Below, piece by piece: positions 50,045 to 58,201 of a stretch of 64,000 nucleotides of DNA (the first letter of the stretch is position 1; each line of letters starts with the position of its first letter). This DNA is from Jiangella alba. GTDB lineage: Bacteria > Actinomycetota > Actinomycetes > Jiangellales > Jiangellaceae. Under the pieces are notes generated by a model, which made no database searches, was not told the DNA's origin, and was given only the letters and a program-made list of their open reading frames with translations. Location of the stretch: contig NZ_FNUC01000004.1 in NCBI RefSeq assembly GCF_900106035.1, positions 1,550,001 to 1,614,000 on the forward strand, given 5' to 3'. The position numbers were made by a program, and so were the translations under genes.

Positions 50045-50073
50045 TTGTTCTATTAGAGCTAGAACAATACAAT
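50045..50073 (+). promoter_or_regulatory. Promoter and operator of YtrA-DUF1648 operon
   Basis: TTGTTC (50045-50050) and TACAAT (50068-50073) are spaced by exactly 17 bp. The ATG at 50080 lies six bases after the -10, as for a leaderless mRNA. The spacer is spanned by a perfect inverted repeat, TTGTTCTA-N7-TAGAACAA (50045-50067), whose left arm covers the -35. This is a compact autoregulated regulator promoter. Confidence 0.75.
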
Positions 50074-50079
50074 CGAAGC

Positions 50080-50433
50080 ATGCTCATCCGACTCGACCCG
50101 GCGTCCGCCGAGCCGCTCTTCGCCCAGTTGGCCGGAGCGGTCCGCGGTGCCATCGCGCGCGGCGAGCTGGCGGCCGGGGAGCGGCTGCCCAGCGCGCGCG
50201 AGCTGGCCGAGTCGCTCGGGCTGAACGTCCACACGGTCCTGCACGGCTACCAGCTGCTGCGGGACGAAGGGCTCGTGGAGCTGCGCCGCGGGCGCGGCGC
50301 GGTGGTCACCGAGGCCGGCGCGGGCGGCCTGGCGCGGCTGCGCGAGGCCGTCGCCGGCGCCATCGCCGAGGCGCGCCGGCTGGGGCTGAGCGCCGACGAG
50401 CTCACCGCATTGATCCGGAAGGAGTACTCATGA
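50080..50433 (+). CDS. YtrA-type GntR regulator
   Basis: A 117-residue member of the short YtrA branch of GntR. The winged helix is PLFAQLAGAVRGAIARGELA, LPSARELAESLGLNVHTVLH and LLRDEGLVELRRGRGAVVTE; only a short dimerisation helix follows (LSADELTALIRKEYS). It overlaps the DUF1648 gene by 4 bp. YtrA-DUF1648 pairs are common and probably respond to cell-wall stress, but the ligand is unknown. Confidence 0.88.
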   Translation: MLIRLDPASAEPLFAQLAGAVRGAIARGELAAGERLPSARELAESLGLNVHTVLHGYQLLRDEGLVELRRGRGAVVTEAGAGGLARLREAVAGAIAEARRLGLSADELTALIRKEYS

Positions 50434-51452
50434 CGGAGCAGACGACGGGTGGCCCGGGCCGCGGCGTGCTGGCGCGGGCGCTGCTGGCCGCGGCCGGCCT
50501 GCCGATCGTGATCGGTGCGGTGGGCGCCGCGCTGGTGCTGAGCTGGCGCGACGAACTGCCGGCGCGGGTCGCCACCCATTGGGGTGCCGACGGGACGGCG
50601 GACGGCTTCAGCTCGGTGTCCACGGTGGCCTGGCTGGTCGTGGGGTTCGCCGCCGCGTTCGCCGTCATCGGGGTCGTGCTGGTGCTGGCGGTCCGCGCCG
50701 ACGCCACCGTCACCCGGGTCGTCGCCGCCACCACGGCCGGCACGACGGCGTTCGTCACGGCGCTGGCCGTCCTGCTGACCGAGCGGCAGCGCGGAACGGC
50801 CGATGCCGCCGCCGTCGAGCTGCCCGGCGCGGTCATCGCGCTGGCGCTGGCCGCCGGTGTCGTGGTCGCGGTGCTGGCCGTGGCGCTGACGCCGCGCTGG
50901 ACGTCGCCGTCACGGCCGCTCGGGCCGCTGCCGCCCGGCGCCACCGAGGCGCCGCACCTGGCCGTCGGGGCCGGCGAGCGGGTGGTCTGGACCCGGTCCG
51001 CCGCCACCGGTGGCCTGCCCGCCGTCGTGCTCGTCGCCGGCATCGGCGTCACCGCGGTCGTCGGCGTCCTGGCCCGGCAGTGGTGGGTGCTCGGCATCGG
51101 TGTGGCGCTGGCCGTCCTCGCGGCGGCGATGTTCTCCATCACGGTGACGGTCGACGAGCGCGGGCTCACGATCCGCGGCCGGTTCGGGCGGCCGCGCCTG
51201 CACACGTCGCTGGACCGCATCGCGCGAGCCAGCACCGTCACCGTCCGCCCGGCCCGCGACTTCGGTGGCTGGGGCTATCGCCTCTCCGCCGTCGGCCCGT
51301 TGAAGGGCACCCGCGGCTACGTGCTGCGCGGCGGCGAGGCGCTGCTGGTCGAACGGACCGACGGTGTGCGCACCCTCGTCACCGTCGACGACGCCGGCAC
51401 CGCGGCCGCGCTGCTCAACGCGCTGCTGGAGCGCCGCTTCGGCGGTGTCTGA
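50430..51452 (+). CDS. DUF1648 membrane protein
   Basis: A 340-residue protein with about six helices in its first 235 residues. The DUF1648 motif is LPARVATHWGADGTADGFSS (about 45-64), followed by helices such as WLVVGFAAAFAVIGVVLVLA. The last 100 residues are a PH-like cytoplasmic part (VDERGLTIRGRFGRPRLHTS, LDRIARASTVTVRPARDFGG). It is cotranscribed with the YtrA-type regulator, which it may modulate. Confidence 0.8.
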   Translation: MTEQTTGGPGRGVLARALLAAAGLPIVIGAVGAALVLSWRDELPARVATHWGADGTADGFSSVSTVAWLVVGFAAAFAVIGVVLVLAVRADATVTRVVAATTAGTTAFVTALAVLLTERQRGTADAAAVELPGAVIALALAAGVVVAVLAVALTPRWTSPSRPLGPLPPGATEAPHLAVGAGERVVWTRSAATGGLPAVVLVAGIGVTAVVGVLARQWWVLGIGVALAVLAAAMFSITVTVDERGLTIRGRFGRPRLHTSLDRIARASTVTVRPARDFGGWGYRLSAVGPLKGTRGYVLRGGEALLVERTDGVRTLVTVDDAGTAAALLNALLERRFGGV

Positions 51453-51455
51453 CGC

Positions 51456-52058
51456 TCAGGCCGACCAGCGGCCTCGGTGCACCACGGCGTCGAGGTCGCG
51501 GCGGCCGCGGCGCAGCGACGGCGAGCGGCGGTCGGGCGCGCGGTGGCCGATGCTGACGACGCCGATCGGCTTGTAGTCGGCCGGGACGCCGAAGGCGGCT
51601 CGGAACGCGTCGACGCGGTCGGCCGGGATGCCGAAGAAGCAGGCGCCCAGACCCTCGTCGACGACGGTCAGGAGCATGAGCAGGCTGGCCATGCCGGTGT
51701 CGATGTCCCAGTACGGCGCCGTCCAGCGGGACTCGTCGCGGTCGGTCCAGCCCTTGTCCGGCTCGGCGTACCGGTCGAGGTAGGCCGCCTTCGACGACAA
51801 CGGCACGATCAGCACGGGCGCCCGGCGCAGGCCGGCCGACCACGCGTCGGAGCCGTCGCCGGGTGGCGTGGCCGCGTCCCAGAACCGGGCGACGTCGGCG
51901 GGGGAGTCGAGGCGCAGGAACGCCCAGCCCTGGCTGAACCCGGCGCTCGGCGCGTGCAGCGCGTGGGTGAGGACGCGGTCGACGACGGCGGGGTCGACCG
52001 GCTCGTCGGTGTAGTTGCGGACCATGCGGCGACGGGCGACGACGTCGGCGAACTCCAT
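51456..52058 (-). CDS. Nitroreductase-family flavoprotein
   Basis: A 200-residue FMN-dependent nitroreductase. The FMN-binding MEFADVVARRRMVRNYTDEP, HAPSAGFSQGWAFLRLDS and the C-terminal GLGACFFGIPADR with the KPIGVVSIGHRAPD strand are clear. ATG 52056-52058 is chosen because the family always starts just before the VxxRRMVR motif. Substrate is unknown. It is convergent with the DUF1648 gene (3 bp apart). Confidence 0.88.
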   Translation of the reverse strand: MEFADVVARRRMVRNYTDEPVDPAVVDRVLTHALHAPSAGFSQGWAFLRLDSPADVARFWDAATPPGDGSDAWSAGLRRAPVLIVPLSSKAAYLDRYAEPDKGWTDRDESRWTAPYWDIDTGMASLLMLLTVVDEGLGACFFGIPADRVDAFRAAFGVPADYKPIGVVSIGHRAPDRRSPSLRRGRRDLDAVVHRGRWSA

Positions 52059-52137
52059 GGGCCCATCTTCGTGGACGAGGTCCGGGCGGCGGCGCACGGG
52101 ATCGGGGAAGGAGCGCCGCCGCCCGGAGGCCCGTTGT

Positions 52138-52566
52138 TCAGGAGCGAGTCCGGCGCATGCCGCCGGACATCATGGCGAGGGCGCACAACACGATGACGGC
52201 GCCGGCGATGATGTTGCTCACGATGGCGGAGTTCTCCGGCGTCGGCCCGTCGACGGCCCAGGGCGCCACGATGGCCCAGGCGCCCAGGATGGGCGCGACC
52301 CAGGCCATGCCGTGGAAGTGGCCGTAGGAGGCCACGAACCCGGCCGCCAGCAAGGCGACGGCGATGCCGGTGAACAGGTTGGTCATGGTGAGCGCGGAGT
52401 GGTCGGAGAATCCGATCACCCATGGCGACATCGCGACATAGAGGCCGGCCAGGAACGTCAGGCCGTCGGCGGACTGCGCGACGGGAGTCTCGGCGAGCTG
52501 GTCGTACCTGTGCCTCATGGCAGCGACGTCGGGGTGTTGTTCGATGTCGGGAGTCGGCATGGTCAT
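52138..52566 (-). CDS. SPW-repeat membrane protein
   Basis: A 142-residue membrane protein with two SPW repeats. The first is FLAGLYVAMSPWVIGFSDHS with LFTGIAVALLAAGFVASY. The second, more degenerate, is APILGAWAIVAPWAVDGPTP with SNIIAGAVIVLCALAMM, where the S-P-W is A-P-W. ATG 52564-52566 follows AAGGAGGT. SPW proteins are widespread in actinobacteria and have no assigned role. Confidence 0.85.
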   Translation of the reverse strand: MTMPTPDIEQHPDVAAMRHRYDQLAETPVAQSADGLTFLAGLYVAMSPWVIGFSDHSALTMTNLFTGIAVALLAAGFVASYGHFHGMAWVAPILGAWAIVAPWAVDGPTPENSAIVSNIIAGAVIVLCALAMMSGGMRRTRS

Positions 52567-52630
52567 GACCCCCACCTCCTTCGGAGGACACCGGGTCGAT
52601 CCCGCACTCTTATGATGCTCCTCTCGACCC

Positions 52631-52650
52631 CTGATCGTCGAAGCGATCAG
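52631..52650 (+). promoter_or_regulatory. Inverted repeat upstream of DUF695-like gene
   Basis: CTGATCG-TCGAAG-CGATCAG is a perfect 7-bp inverted repeat between TATGAT (52611-52616, a -10-like hexamer) and the ATG at 52677. It would lie in the mRNA leader as a hairpin, or act as an operator. No -35 of good quality is visible. Confidence 0.4.
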
Positions 52651-52676
52651 CCGCCGCCGTAAGAGACGAGCTCCAC

Positions 52677-53714
52677 ATGGCGATCTTCCGCCGCAAGACC
52701 AGGGTGACCGACGACCCCCGGCCCGCGATCGCCCGGTTCTGGGCGTGGTGGACCGAGCACCGCGACGACGTCCTCGCGGCGTTCGAGGAGAAGCGCTCCG
52801 ACGACCTCATCGAGCTGCTCCGCCCGCCGGTCGCCGCCATCGACCCGTCGCTGAACTGGGAGGTCTCACCCAGCGCGGCGAAGCGGTTCATGCTGGTGGT
52901 CTCCAGCGGCGGCAAGGCCGAACTGCGCGGGCTGGCCGAGCGCTGGATGCTGGCCGCGCCCGACGACCCCGAGGTCGAGTTCGCGCCGGTGCGCCGGGCC
53001 GACCCCGCCCTGTTCGACTCCGTCGTCATGAAGGTCGACGACTACGACATCGAGCTGCGCGAGCTGGTCGCCGGCACCCGCGTCGACCCGCAGCGCAGCC
53101 GGCTGGACGTCGTCATCCACCACCCGCTGTTCCCGCTGCTGGACAAGGAGCACCGGCTCTCGGTCGCCTTCCACGGCCTCGACGCCGCGCTCGGCGAGGA
53201 CGAGGCGGAGCGCTGGATCGGCGAGGTCGAGGTCGCCGCCGACCCGCCGCTCGACGCCATCCCGGTGTCGATGCTGGGGACGGTGGTCGACCAGCTGCGC
53301 CCGTCCGACGACGTCTGGGCGCTGCTGCGCGGCAGCGGGCGCAAGGGCCCGATCGTCGCGCTGGTGCGCCGCCCGCTGGACCGCGTCGAGCGGCCGCTGG
53401 CCGACACCCACGTCGCGCTCGTGCTCGACTACCCGCCCGGTTCCGACGGCATGCCGCCGGACGACTCCCTGCTCGACGACGCCGAGCAGTTGGTCCAGCA
53501 GGTCATCGCGGAGCTGGGCGGCGAGGGCCCGCAGGTCGTCCACGTCGGCCGCGTCACCGGCGAGGGCAAGATCGTCGTGCACCTCTACGTCGACGGCCTC
53601 GAGGTCGACCCCGCGCCGGTGGGCGCGGTGCTGCAGCAGTGGACGCACGGCACCGCCGCGGTGCAGAGCCGGCCCGACCCGGGCTGGAAGGCGGTCGCGC
53701 CGCTGCTGCGCTGA
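52677..53714 (+). CDS. DUF695-like protein
   Basis: A 345-residue soluble protein. FWAWWTEHRDDVLAAFEEKR and AKRFMLVVSSGGKAELRGLA at the N-terminus resemble actinobacterial proteins annotated with DUF695, and LDVVIHHPLFPLLDKEHRLS is followed by FHGLDAALGEDEAERWIGEV. The last third contains LADTHVALVLDYPPGSDGMP and HVGRVTGEGKIVVHLYVDGL. There is no signal peptide, membrane helix or catalytic motif that I recognise. It stands alone between the SPW gene and the exporter. Confidence 0.6.
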   Translation: MAIFRRKTRVTDDPRPAIARFWAWWTEHRDDVLAAFEEKRSDDLIELLRPPVAAIDPSLNWEVSPSAAKRFMLVVSSGGKAELRGLAERWMLAAPDDPEVEFAPVRRADPALFDSVVMKVDDYDIELRELVAGTRVDPQRSRLDVVIHHPLFPLLDKEHRLSVAFHGLDAALGEDEAERWIGEVEVAADPPLDAIPVSMLGTVVDQLRPSDDVWALLRGSGRKGPIVALVRRPLDRVERPLADTHVALVLDYPPGSDGMPPDDSLLDDAEQLVQQVIAELGGEGPQVVHVGRVTGEGKIVVHLYVDGLEVDPAPVGAVLQQWTHGTAAVQSRPDPGWKAVAPLLR

Positions 53715-53861
53715 CGCGGGCGGCTGTACGCCGCGTCACATGAAACTCCCTGTCGGAATGTCAGGCGCCTCTGGCACAGTTGAGCATGTCGGTGTTTCGC
53801 GCCGCAGCAGTCGCGCGCCGTTTTGCTCCCCTTCACGTACTACCTCTGGAAGAGGCCGCCC

Positions 53862-55301
53862 TTGTCTGCGCGCACTCGCGCCGTGCCGGACGCCGACGGC
53901 GTCACCGGCCTGTCCCGCAGCACGATGATCCGCCGGATCCTCGTGCTCGGCGCGCTCACCGCACTCGGACCGCTGACCATCGATCTCTACCTGCCCGCGT
54001 TCCCCGACATCGCGGGCGACCTCGGCGCCACCGAGGCCCAGGTCCAGCTGACCCTCACCGGCACGCTGCTGGGCTTCGCCGTCGGCCAGCTCATCCTCGG
54101 CCCGTGGTCCGACGCCGTCGGCCGCCGCCGTCCGCTCATCGCCGCCACGCTGACGCATGTCGTGGCCTCGCTGCTGTGCGCCGTCGCCCCCACCATCGAG
54201 GTGCTCGGGGTCTTCCGTGTCCTGCAGGGCATGGCCGCCGCGGCCGGCGCCGTCGTGTCCATGGCCGTGGTCCGCGACCTCTACACCGGCATGCCCGCCA
54301 TCCGGCTGCTGTCGCGGCTGATGCTGGTCACGGGTGTCGCGCCGGTGCTGGCGCCGACGCTGGGCGGCCAGGTGCTGCAGTTCACCGACTGGCGCGGCGT
54401 CTTCTGGGTGCTGGCCGCGCTCGGCCTCGGGCTGGTCGCCGTCGTGGTGTTCGGGCTGCAGGAGACGCTGCCCGAGGACCGCCGCCGCTCCGGCGGGGTC
54501 GCCGACACCCTGCGCACCTACGGCTCGATCCTGCGCGAGCGCACGTTCGTCGGCCTCATGCTCACCGGCGGGCTGATGATGGCCGCGCTGTTCGGCTACA
54601 TCGCCGGCTCGTCGTTCGTGTTCCAGGACGTGTTCGGCCTGTCCGAGCAGTCCTACGGCATCCTGTTCGGCGTCAACTCGCTCGGCCTCATCGCCGCGAC
54701 GCAGCTCAACGCGCGGCTGGTGCGCCGGGTGCGGCCGCAGTGGATCCTGGCCGGCGCGCTGGTCGCCGCCTCGGGTGCCGCCGCGCTGATGGTGCTGTTC
54801 GCGGTCACCGGACTGTTCGGCATCTACGGCATCGCGGTGCCGCTGTTCGTCATCCTCACCACGGTCGGCTTCACCATGCCGAACATCCCGGTGCTGGCGC
54901 TGGCCGGGCACAGCCGCTCGGCGGGCACCGCGGCCGCGCTGCTCGGCGCCATGAACTTCGCCGTCGGCGCCGTCAGCGCGCCGCTGGTCGGGGCGTTCGG
55001 CACCGGTTCGGCGGTGCCCATGGCGGGCGTCATGTTCGCGATGTCGGTGCTCGCCGTCGGCGCGATGTTCCTGGTCGCGCGGCCGAAGCAGATCTCCGGC
55101 CTCGAGCCCGACCCGCCGATCACCGGTGAGACCCCGCCGCCGGTGGTGGTCGAGGCGCACGTGCCCGAGCCGGCCGTGGCCGGTCGCCGCGGCCGTCGCC
55201 GGCTCACCCCCGGCGGGGCGCACCGCCCGGCCGCCATGCACGACACCGTGCCGGGCCGGCCGGGCGGCCGCCGGGCGCGCCGGCAGCGCACCCGGTCCTG
55301 A
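53862..55301 (+). CDS. Bcr/CflA-type MFS multidrug exporter
   Basis: A 479-residue exporter of the Bcr/CflA group with 12 helices. TTG 53862 is preferred because GGAAGAGG lies six bases before it; the frame is open to a TTG at 53823. Landmarks are GPLTIDLYLPAFPDIAGDLG (motif D1), GPWSDAVGRRRPLI (motif A) and the antiporter segment LMLVTGVAPVLAPTLGGQVL. The last 65 residues are a basic, disordered tail (VAGRRGRRRLTPGGAHRPAA) not usual for the family. The 147-bp leader before it shows no gene. Confidence 0.85.
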   Translation: MSARTRAVPDADGVTGLSRSTMIRRILVLGALTALGPLTIDLYLPAFPDIAGDLGATEAQVQLTLTGTLLGFAVGQLILGPWSDAVGRRRPLIAATLTHVVASLLCAVAPTIEVLGVFRVLQGMAAAAGAVVSMAVVRDLYTGMPAIRLLSRLMLVTGVAPVLAPTLGGQVLQFTDWRGVFWVLAALGLGLVAVVVFGLQETLPEDRRRSGGVADTLRTYGSILRERTFVGLMLTGGLMMAALFGYIAGSSFVFQDVFGLSEQSYGILFGVNSLGLIAATQLNARLVRRVRPQWILAGALVAASGAAALMVLFAVTGLFGIYGIAVPLFVILTTVGFTMPNIPVLALAGHSRSAGTAAALLGAMNFAVGAVSAPLVGAFGTGSAVPMAGVMFAMSVLAVGAMFLVARPKQISGLEPDPPITGETPPPVVVEAHVPEPAVAGRRGRRRLTPGGAHRPAAMHDTVPGRPGGRRARRQRTRS

Positions 55302-55314
55302 CCGAGTGGCCCGG

Positions 55315-56337
55315 TCAGCCGAACAGGATGCTGGCCGGGCTCGGCGTGCTGAGCACGTCGCCCGTGGGCTCCGGCCGGCCGGTCTGCCGGTCGATGCGGA
55401 ACGACGCCAGCTGGTCGGTGAACTGGTTGGCGACGTACAGGTACTCGCCGGACGGGTCCAGCTCGAGGTCGCGCGGGTGGCCGCCGCCGCAGGGCACGTT
55501 CGCGACCAGCGCGACGTCCGGGCCGTCGACGGACAGCACGGCGATGTCGTCGACGAACCGGTTCGCGACGTAGAGGAACCGGCCGTCGGCGCCGAGCCGG
55601 ATGGCCGACGGGTAGCTCGGCCCGCGGCCGTCGTCGACGTGCGTCGAGACGTCGGCGACCACCTCGGCCGTCGTCAGGTCGACGACCGTGACCGTGGAGG
55701 CCAGCTCGGTGACGACGTACGCGTACCGGCCGCGGATGACGAGGTGACGGGGGCCGGCTCCGGGCGCGACCGCGATCTCGTCCGCCAGCGACAGCCGGCC
55801 GGTGGCGTCGTCGAGGACGTACCGGTAGACGGTGTCGGTGCCGAGGTCAGCGGCGAGGACGTGGCCGCGCTCGGTGTCGGTGACGATCATGTGCGCGTGC
55901 GGGCCGTCCTGGCGGTCCGGGTCGGGTCCGCTGCCCTCGTGCCGGACGACGTGCGTGGCGTCGCCGAGCGAGCCGTCGGCGCCGATGGGGTGCACGCTCA
56001 GCGAGCCGGACCCGTAGTCGGCGGTGAGCAGGTACCGTCCGCTCGGGTGCACCGAGAGGTGGCACGGCCCGTTGCCGCCGGTCGGCCGCGGCTCGCCCAG
56101 CGGCCGCGGTGCGCCGTCGCCGACCGCCCACGCGCTGACCGCGCCGTCGTCGACCTCGTGGATCGCGTAGAGCACCCGGCCGTCGTCGGACAACGCCAGG
56201 TACATGGGGTTGCCGACGCCGCGGAGGGCCGGCTCGCCGACCGGCGTCACCACGCCCTTCTCGATGTCGGCGACGGTGATGCCTGCTGCCGGCCGGCCCT
56301 GGCCACCCGAGGTGGCGGCCCCGATGAATGCGCGCAT
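55315..56337 (-). CDS. Lactonase-family seven-bladed propeller
   Basis: A 340-residue lactonase of the 6-phosphogluconolactonase (Pgl, YbhE-type) family. Propeller blade motifs repeat: NPMYLALSDDGRVLYAIHEV, CHLSVHPSGRYLLTADYGSG, PHAHMIVTDTERGHVLAADL, YPSAIRLGADGRFLYVANRF and HPRDLELDPSGEYLYVANQF. It may hydrolyse 6-phosphogluconolactone or another sugar lactone. No pentose-phosphate gene is adjacent, so the substrate is not certain. It is convergent with the exporter. Confidence 0.85.
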   Translation of the reverse strand: MRAFIGAATSGGQGRPAAGITVADIEKGVVTPVGEPALRGVGNPMYLALSDDGRVLYAIHEVDDGAVSAWAVGDGAPRPLGEPRPTGGNGPCHLSVHPSGRYLLTADYGSGSLSVHPIGADGSLGDATHVVRHEGSGPDPDRQDGPHAHMIVTDTERGHVLAADLGTDTVYRYVLDDATGRLSLADEIAVAPGAGPRHLVIRGRYAYVVTELASTVTVVDLTTAEVVADVSTHVDDGRGPSYPSAIRLGADGRFLYVANRFVDDIAVLSVDGPDVALVANVPCGGGHPRDLELDPSGEYLYVANQFTDQLASFRIDRQTGRPEPTGDVLSTPSPASILFG

Positions 56338-56379
56338 CGGCCCATCATCCCGGAGCGGCGCCGGCGGCCCGCCCGCGGG

Positions 56380-57732
56380 TCAGCCGGCCGACGTCGGCGG
56401 CTCGGCCGACTGCGGCCGGGTCCGCTGCTGGGGCATCGCCGGTGTGCCGGCGGCGCTCATGCGGACGGTGTTGCGGCCGGCGTTCTTGGCCGCGTACAGC
56501 GCGGTGTCGGCGGCCAGCACCAGCTCGTCCAGGGTGGTGATGCCGGCGGCCGGGAAGACGGTGCCGCCGACCGACGCGGTGATGGTGACGCTCACGGCGT
56601 CGTCGCGCCCGGGCGGCTCGAGCACCACCGCCTGGATGCGGCGGCGGATGCGTTCGGCCACCCGCAGGACGTTGCGTTCGTCGCCGACGTCGGGCAGCGC
56701 GACCACGAACTCCTCGCCGCCCCACCGGCCGCAGGCGTCCTCGTCGCGCACCTCGGCGAGCAGTTCCGTGGCCACGGAGCGCAGCACGCGGTCGCCGAAC
56801 GGGTGGCCGTAGGTGTCGTTGATCGCCTTGAAGTGGTCGAGGTCCACGATGAGCAGGCCCATGGTGCGGCCGCGGCTACGGGCCTGGGCGAGCGCCTGGT
56901 CCGCGTACTCGTGCCACCACTTGGCCGTGGTGAGGCCGGTCTTGGCGTCGAACCGGGACGCCTGCTGGTACTGGTGCACCAGGAGGCCGCGGTGCAGGGC
57001 GACCATCGCGACGACGACGCCGGGCAGTACGAACGGGTTGTTCACGACGACGGCGGCGGTGACGAGGCCGAGGCCGAGGGCGCCGGCCTCGAGGACCTGC
57101 TCGCCGATGTTGGAGAAGAGGTCCCGCGCCCGGGCGGTCGGGCTGGACAGCGCGATGGCGACCATGACCAGGCCGAGGTTGATGGCCCACCGGAGAACGC
57201 CGGCGGCCGCGATGACCCCGAACTCGGCGAGTCCTTCCAGGCTCGCCGCCCCTGGAGCTCCGGGGTAGCTCGCCATCCCGACGGCGAGCACGACGACGGC
57301 CGCCTGCGTGCCGCAGAGCACGGTGGCGCAGGAGAAGATCCACCGATGCGGCAGGCCGGGGCGCGCGTGCGGCTTGATGCGCCACCACGCGAGGGAGTAC
57401 GTCAGGACCACCATCAGCGAGGCCAGCAGCGGCGGCAGCACGATGACGGCGGCGAAGCTCCAGACGGACTTCGTGTCGATGTAGCCCGAGGTGGGGCTCC
57501 GCCAGTACTCGCGCTTGCGCTCGATGTGCCGGGTCAGCTCGATCGCCAGCCACGAGCAGCCCAGCAGCACGCCGAACCGGACGAGGTCGGAACCTCCGAC
57601 GGGCACGAGCACGGCCGTCGCGGAACTCACCACGATCGATGCGGCCACCACGACGAGGATCAGGATCACCAGTGGCCTGGGCAGTTGCCACAGTGACCCG
57701 TTGCGGCACCAGTTCCAGAGTCGTCGAGTCAA
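56380..57732 (-). CDS. Membrane-bound diguanylate cyclase (GGDEF)
   Basis: A protein of about 450 residues. Six to seven membrane helices fill the first 250 residues (PLVILILVVVAASIVVSSAT, FAAVIVLPPLLASLMVVLTY, TQAAVVVLAVGMASY). The cyclase domain follows: MGLLIVDLDHFKAINDTYGH, active-site GGEEF and the intact inhibitory I-site RDED five residues before it, then LVLAADTALYAAKNAGRN. It should make c-di-GMP with product inhibition. The start is uncertain: TTG 57730-57732 is a candidate, and the frame stays open upstream through the tandem array to 58215. Confidence 0.85.
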   Translation of the reverse strand: MTRRLWNWCRNGSLWQLPRPLVILILVVVAASIVVSSATAVLVPVGGSDLVRFGVLLGCSWLAIELTRHIERKREYWRSPTSGYIDTKSVWSFAAVIVLPPLLASLMVVLTYSLAWWRIKPHARPGLPHRWIFSCATVLCGTQAAVVVLAVGMASYPGAPGAASLEGLAEFGVIAAAGVLRWAINLGLVMVAIALSSPTARARDLFSNIGEQVLEAGALGLGLVTAAVVVNNPFVLPGVVVAMVALHRGLLVHQYQQASRFDAKTGLTTAKWWHEYADQALAQARSRGRTMGLLIVDLDHFKAINDTYGHPFGDRVLRSVATELLAEVRDEDACGRWGGEEFVVALPDVGDERNVLRVAERIRRRIQAVVLEPPGRDDAVSVTITASVGGTVFPAAGITTLDELVLAADTALYAAKNAGRNTVRMSAAGTPAMPQQRTRPQSAEPPTSAG

Positions 57733-57802
57733 GCCCTTGCACCCGCCCTCAGCCGTGCAAACCGCTGTGCTTGCCGATCTTGGTGGCACAGCATATCCGA
57801 AG

Positions 57803-57835
57803 TGTCCGCATCTGCCCCTGGGGTAGATGCGGACA
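57803..57835. promoter_or_regulatory. 33-bp near-perfect palindrome upstream of mini-ORF array
   Basis: Arms 57803-57818 and 57820-57835 are complementary at 15 of 16 positions (the exception is a G-T pair), around one central base. The ends read TGTCCGCATCT and AGATGCGGACA. It lies 70 bp before the diguanylate cyclase start and 68 bp before the first mini-ORF. It could be an operator for both directions or a hairpin at the 5' end of the array transcript. TTGCCG (57771) with TATCCG (57794) is a weak rightward promoter just upstream. Confidence 0.6.
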
Positions 57836-57903
57836 ATAGGAACGTAAGTGGGACGATCCGGTTGACCTCTTGCGGGATGCAGAAAGGAAGGGAGGGCGGT
57901 CCG

Positions 57904-57927
57904 ATGCGCGACACGACTTGGAGCTGA
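57904..57927 (+). CDS. Mini-ORF 1 (MRDTTWS)
   Basis: Seven codons plus TGA, with GGAGGG at 57891-57896 seven bases before the ATG. Codons for Thr4 and Thr5 are ACG and ACT; Arg2 is CGC. It is the most divergent copy at DNA level but encodes the same peptide. Whether it is translated is unproven. Confidence 0.45.
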   Translation: MRDTTWS

Positions 57928-57980
57928 ACCAGACCAGACCGCGACGTGACCAGTGAGCGAGTGAGGGGAGGGCCGGGCTG

Positions 57981-58004
57981 ATGCGTGACACGACCTGGAG
58001 CTGA
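57981..58004 (+). CDS. Mini-ORF 2 (MRDTTWS)
   Basis: Seven codons plus TGA, with GGAGGG at 57967-57972 eight bases before the ATG. Arg2 is CGT, Thr4 ACG and Thr5 ACC. Identical in DNA to mini-ORF 4, 149 bp downstream. Confidence 0.45.
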   Translation: MRDTTWS

Positions 58005-58052
58005 ACCGGACCTGATCCCGGACGAACGAGGGTGTGGAGGGAGGACCGTCCG

Positions 58053-58076
58053 ATGCGCGACACCACCTGGAGCTGA
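58053..58076 (+). CDS. Mini-ORF 3 (MRDTTWS)
   Basis: Seven codons plus TGA, with GGAGGGAGGA at 58036-58045 seven bases before the ATG. Arg2 is CGC, Thr4 and Thr5 ACC. Identical in DNA to mini-ORF 5. Confidence 0.45.
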   Translation: MRDTTWS

Positions 58077-58129
58077 ACCGGACCGGACCACCGCGTGACG
58101 AGCGAGCGAGTGAGGGGAGGGCCGGGCTG

Positions 58130-58153
58130 ATGCGTGACACGACCTGGAGCTGA
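58130..58153 (+). CDS. Mini-ORF 4 (MRDTTWS)
   Basis: Seven codons plus TGA, with GGAGGG at 58116-58121 eight bases before the ATG. It is an exact copy of mini-ORF 2, and the spacer after it is also an exact copy, showing a recent 149-bp duplication. Confidence 0.45.
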   Translation: MRDTTWS

Positions 58154-58201
58154 ACCGGACCTGATCCCGGACGAACGAGGGTGTGGAGGGAGGACCGTCC
58201 G

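Noticed and set aside
53749-53861. Attenuator leader peptide before the Bcr/CflA exporter
   Set aside because: Short frames start here, but none combines a ribosome site, a stop before the exporter and a nearby pair of alternative hairpins.
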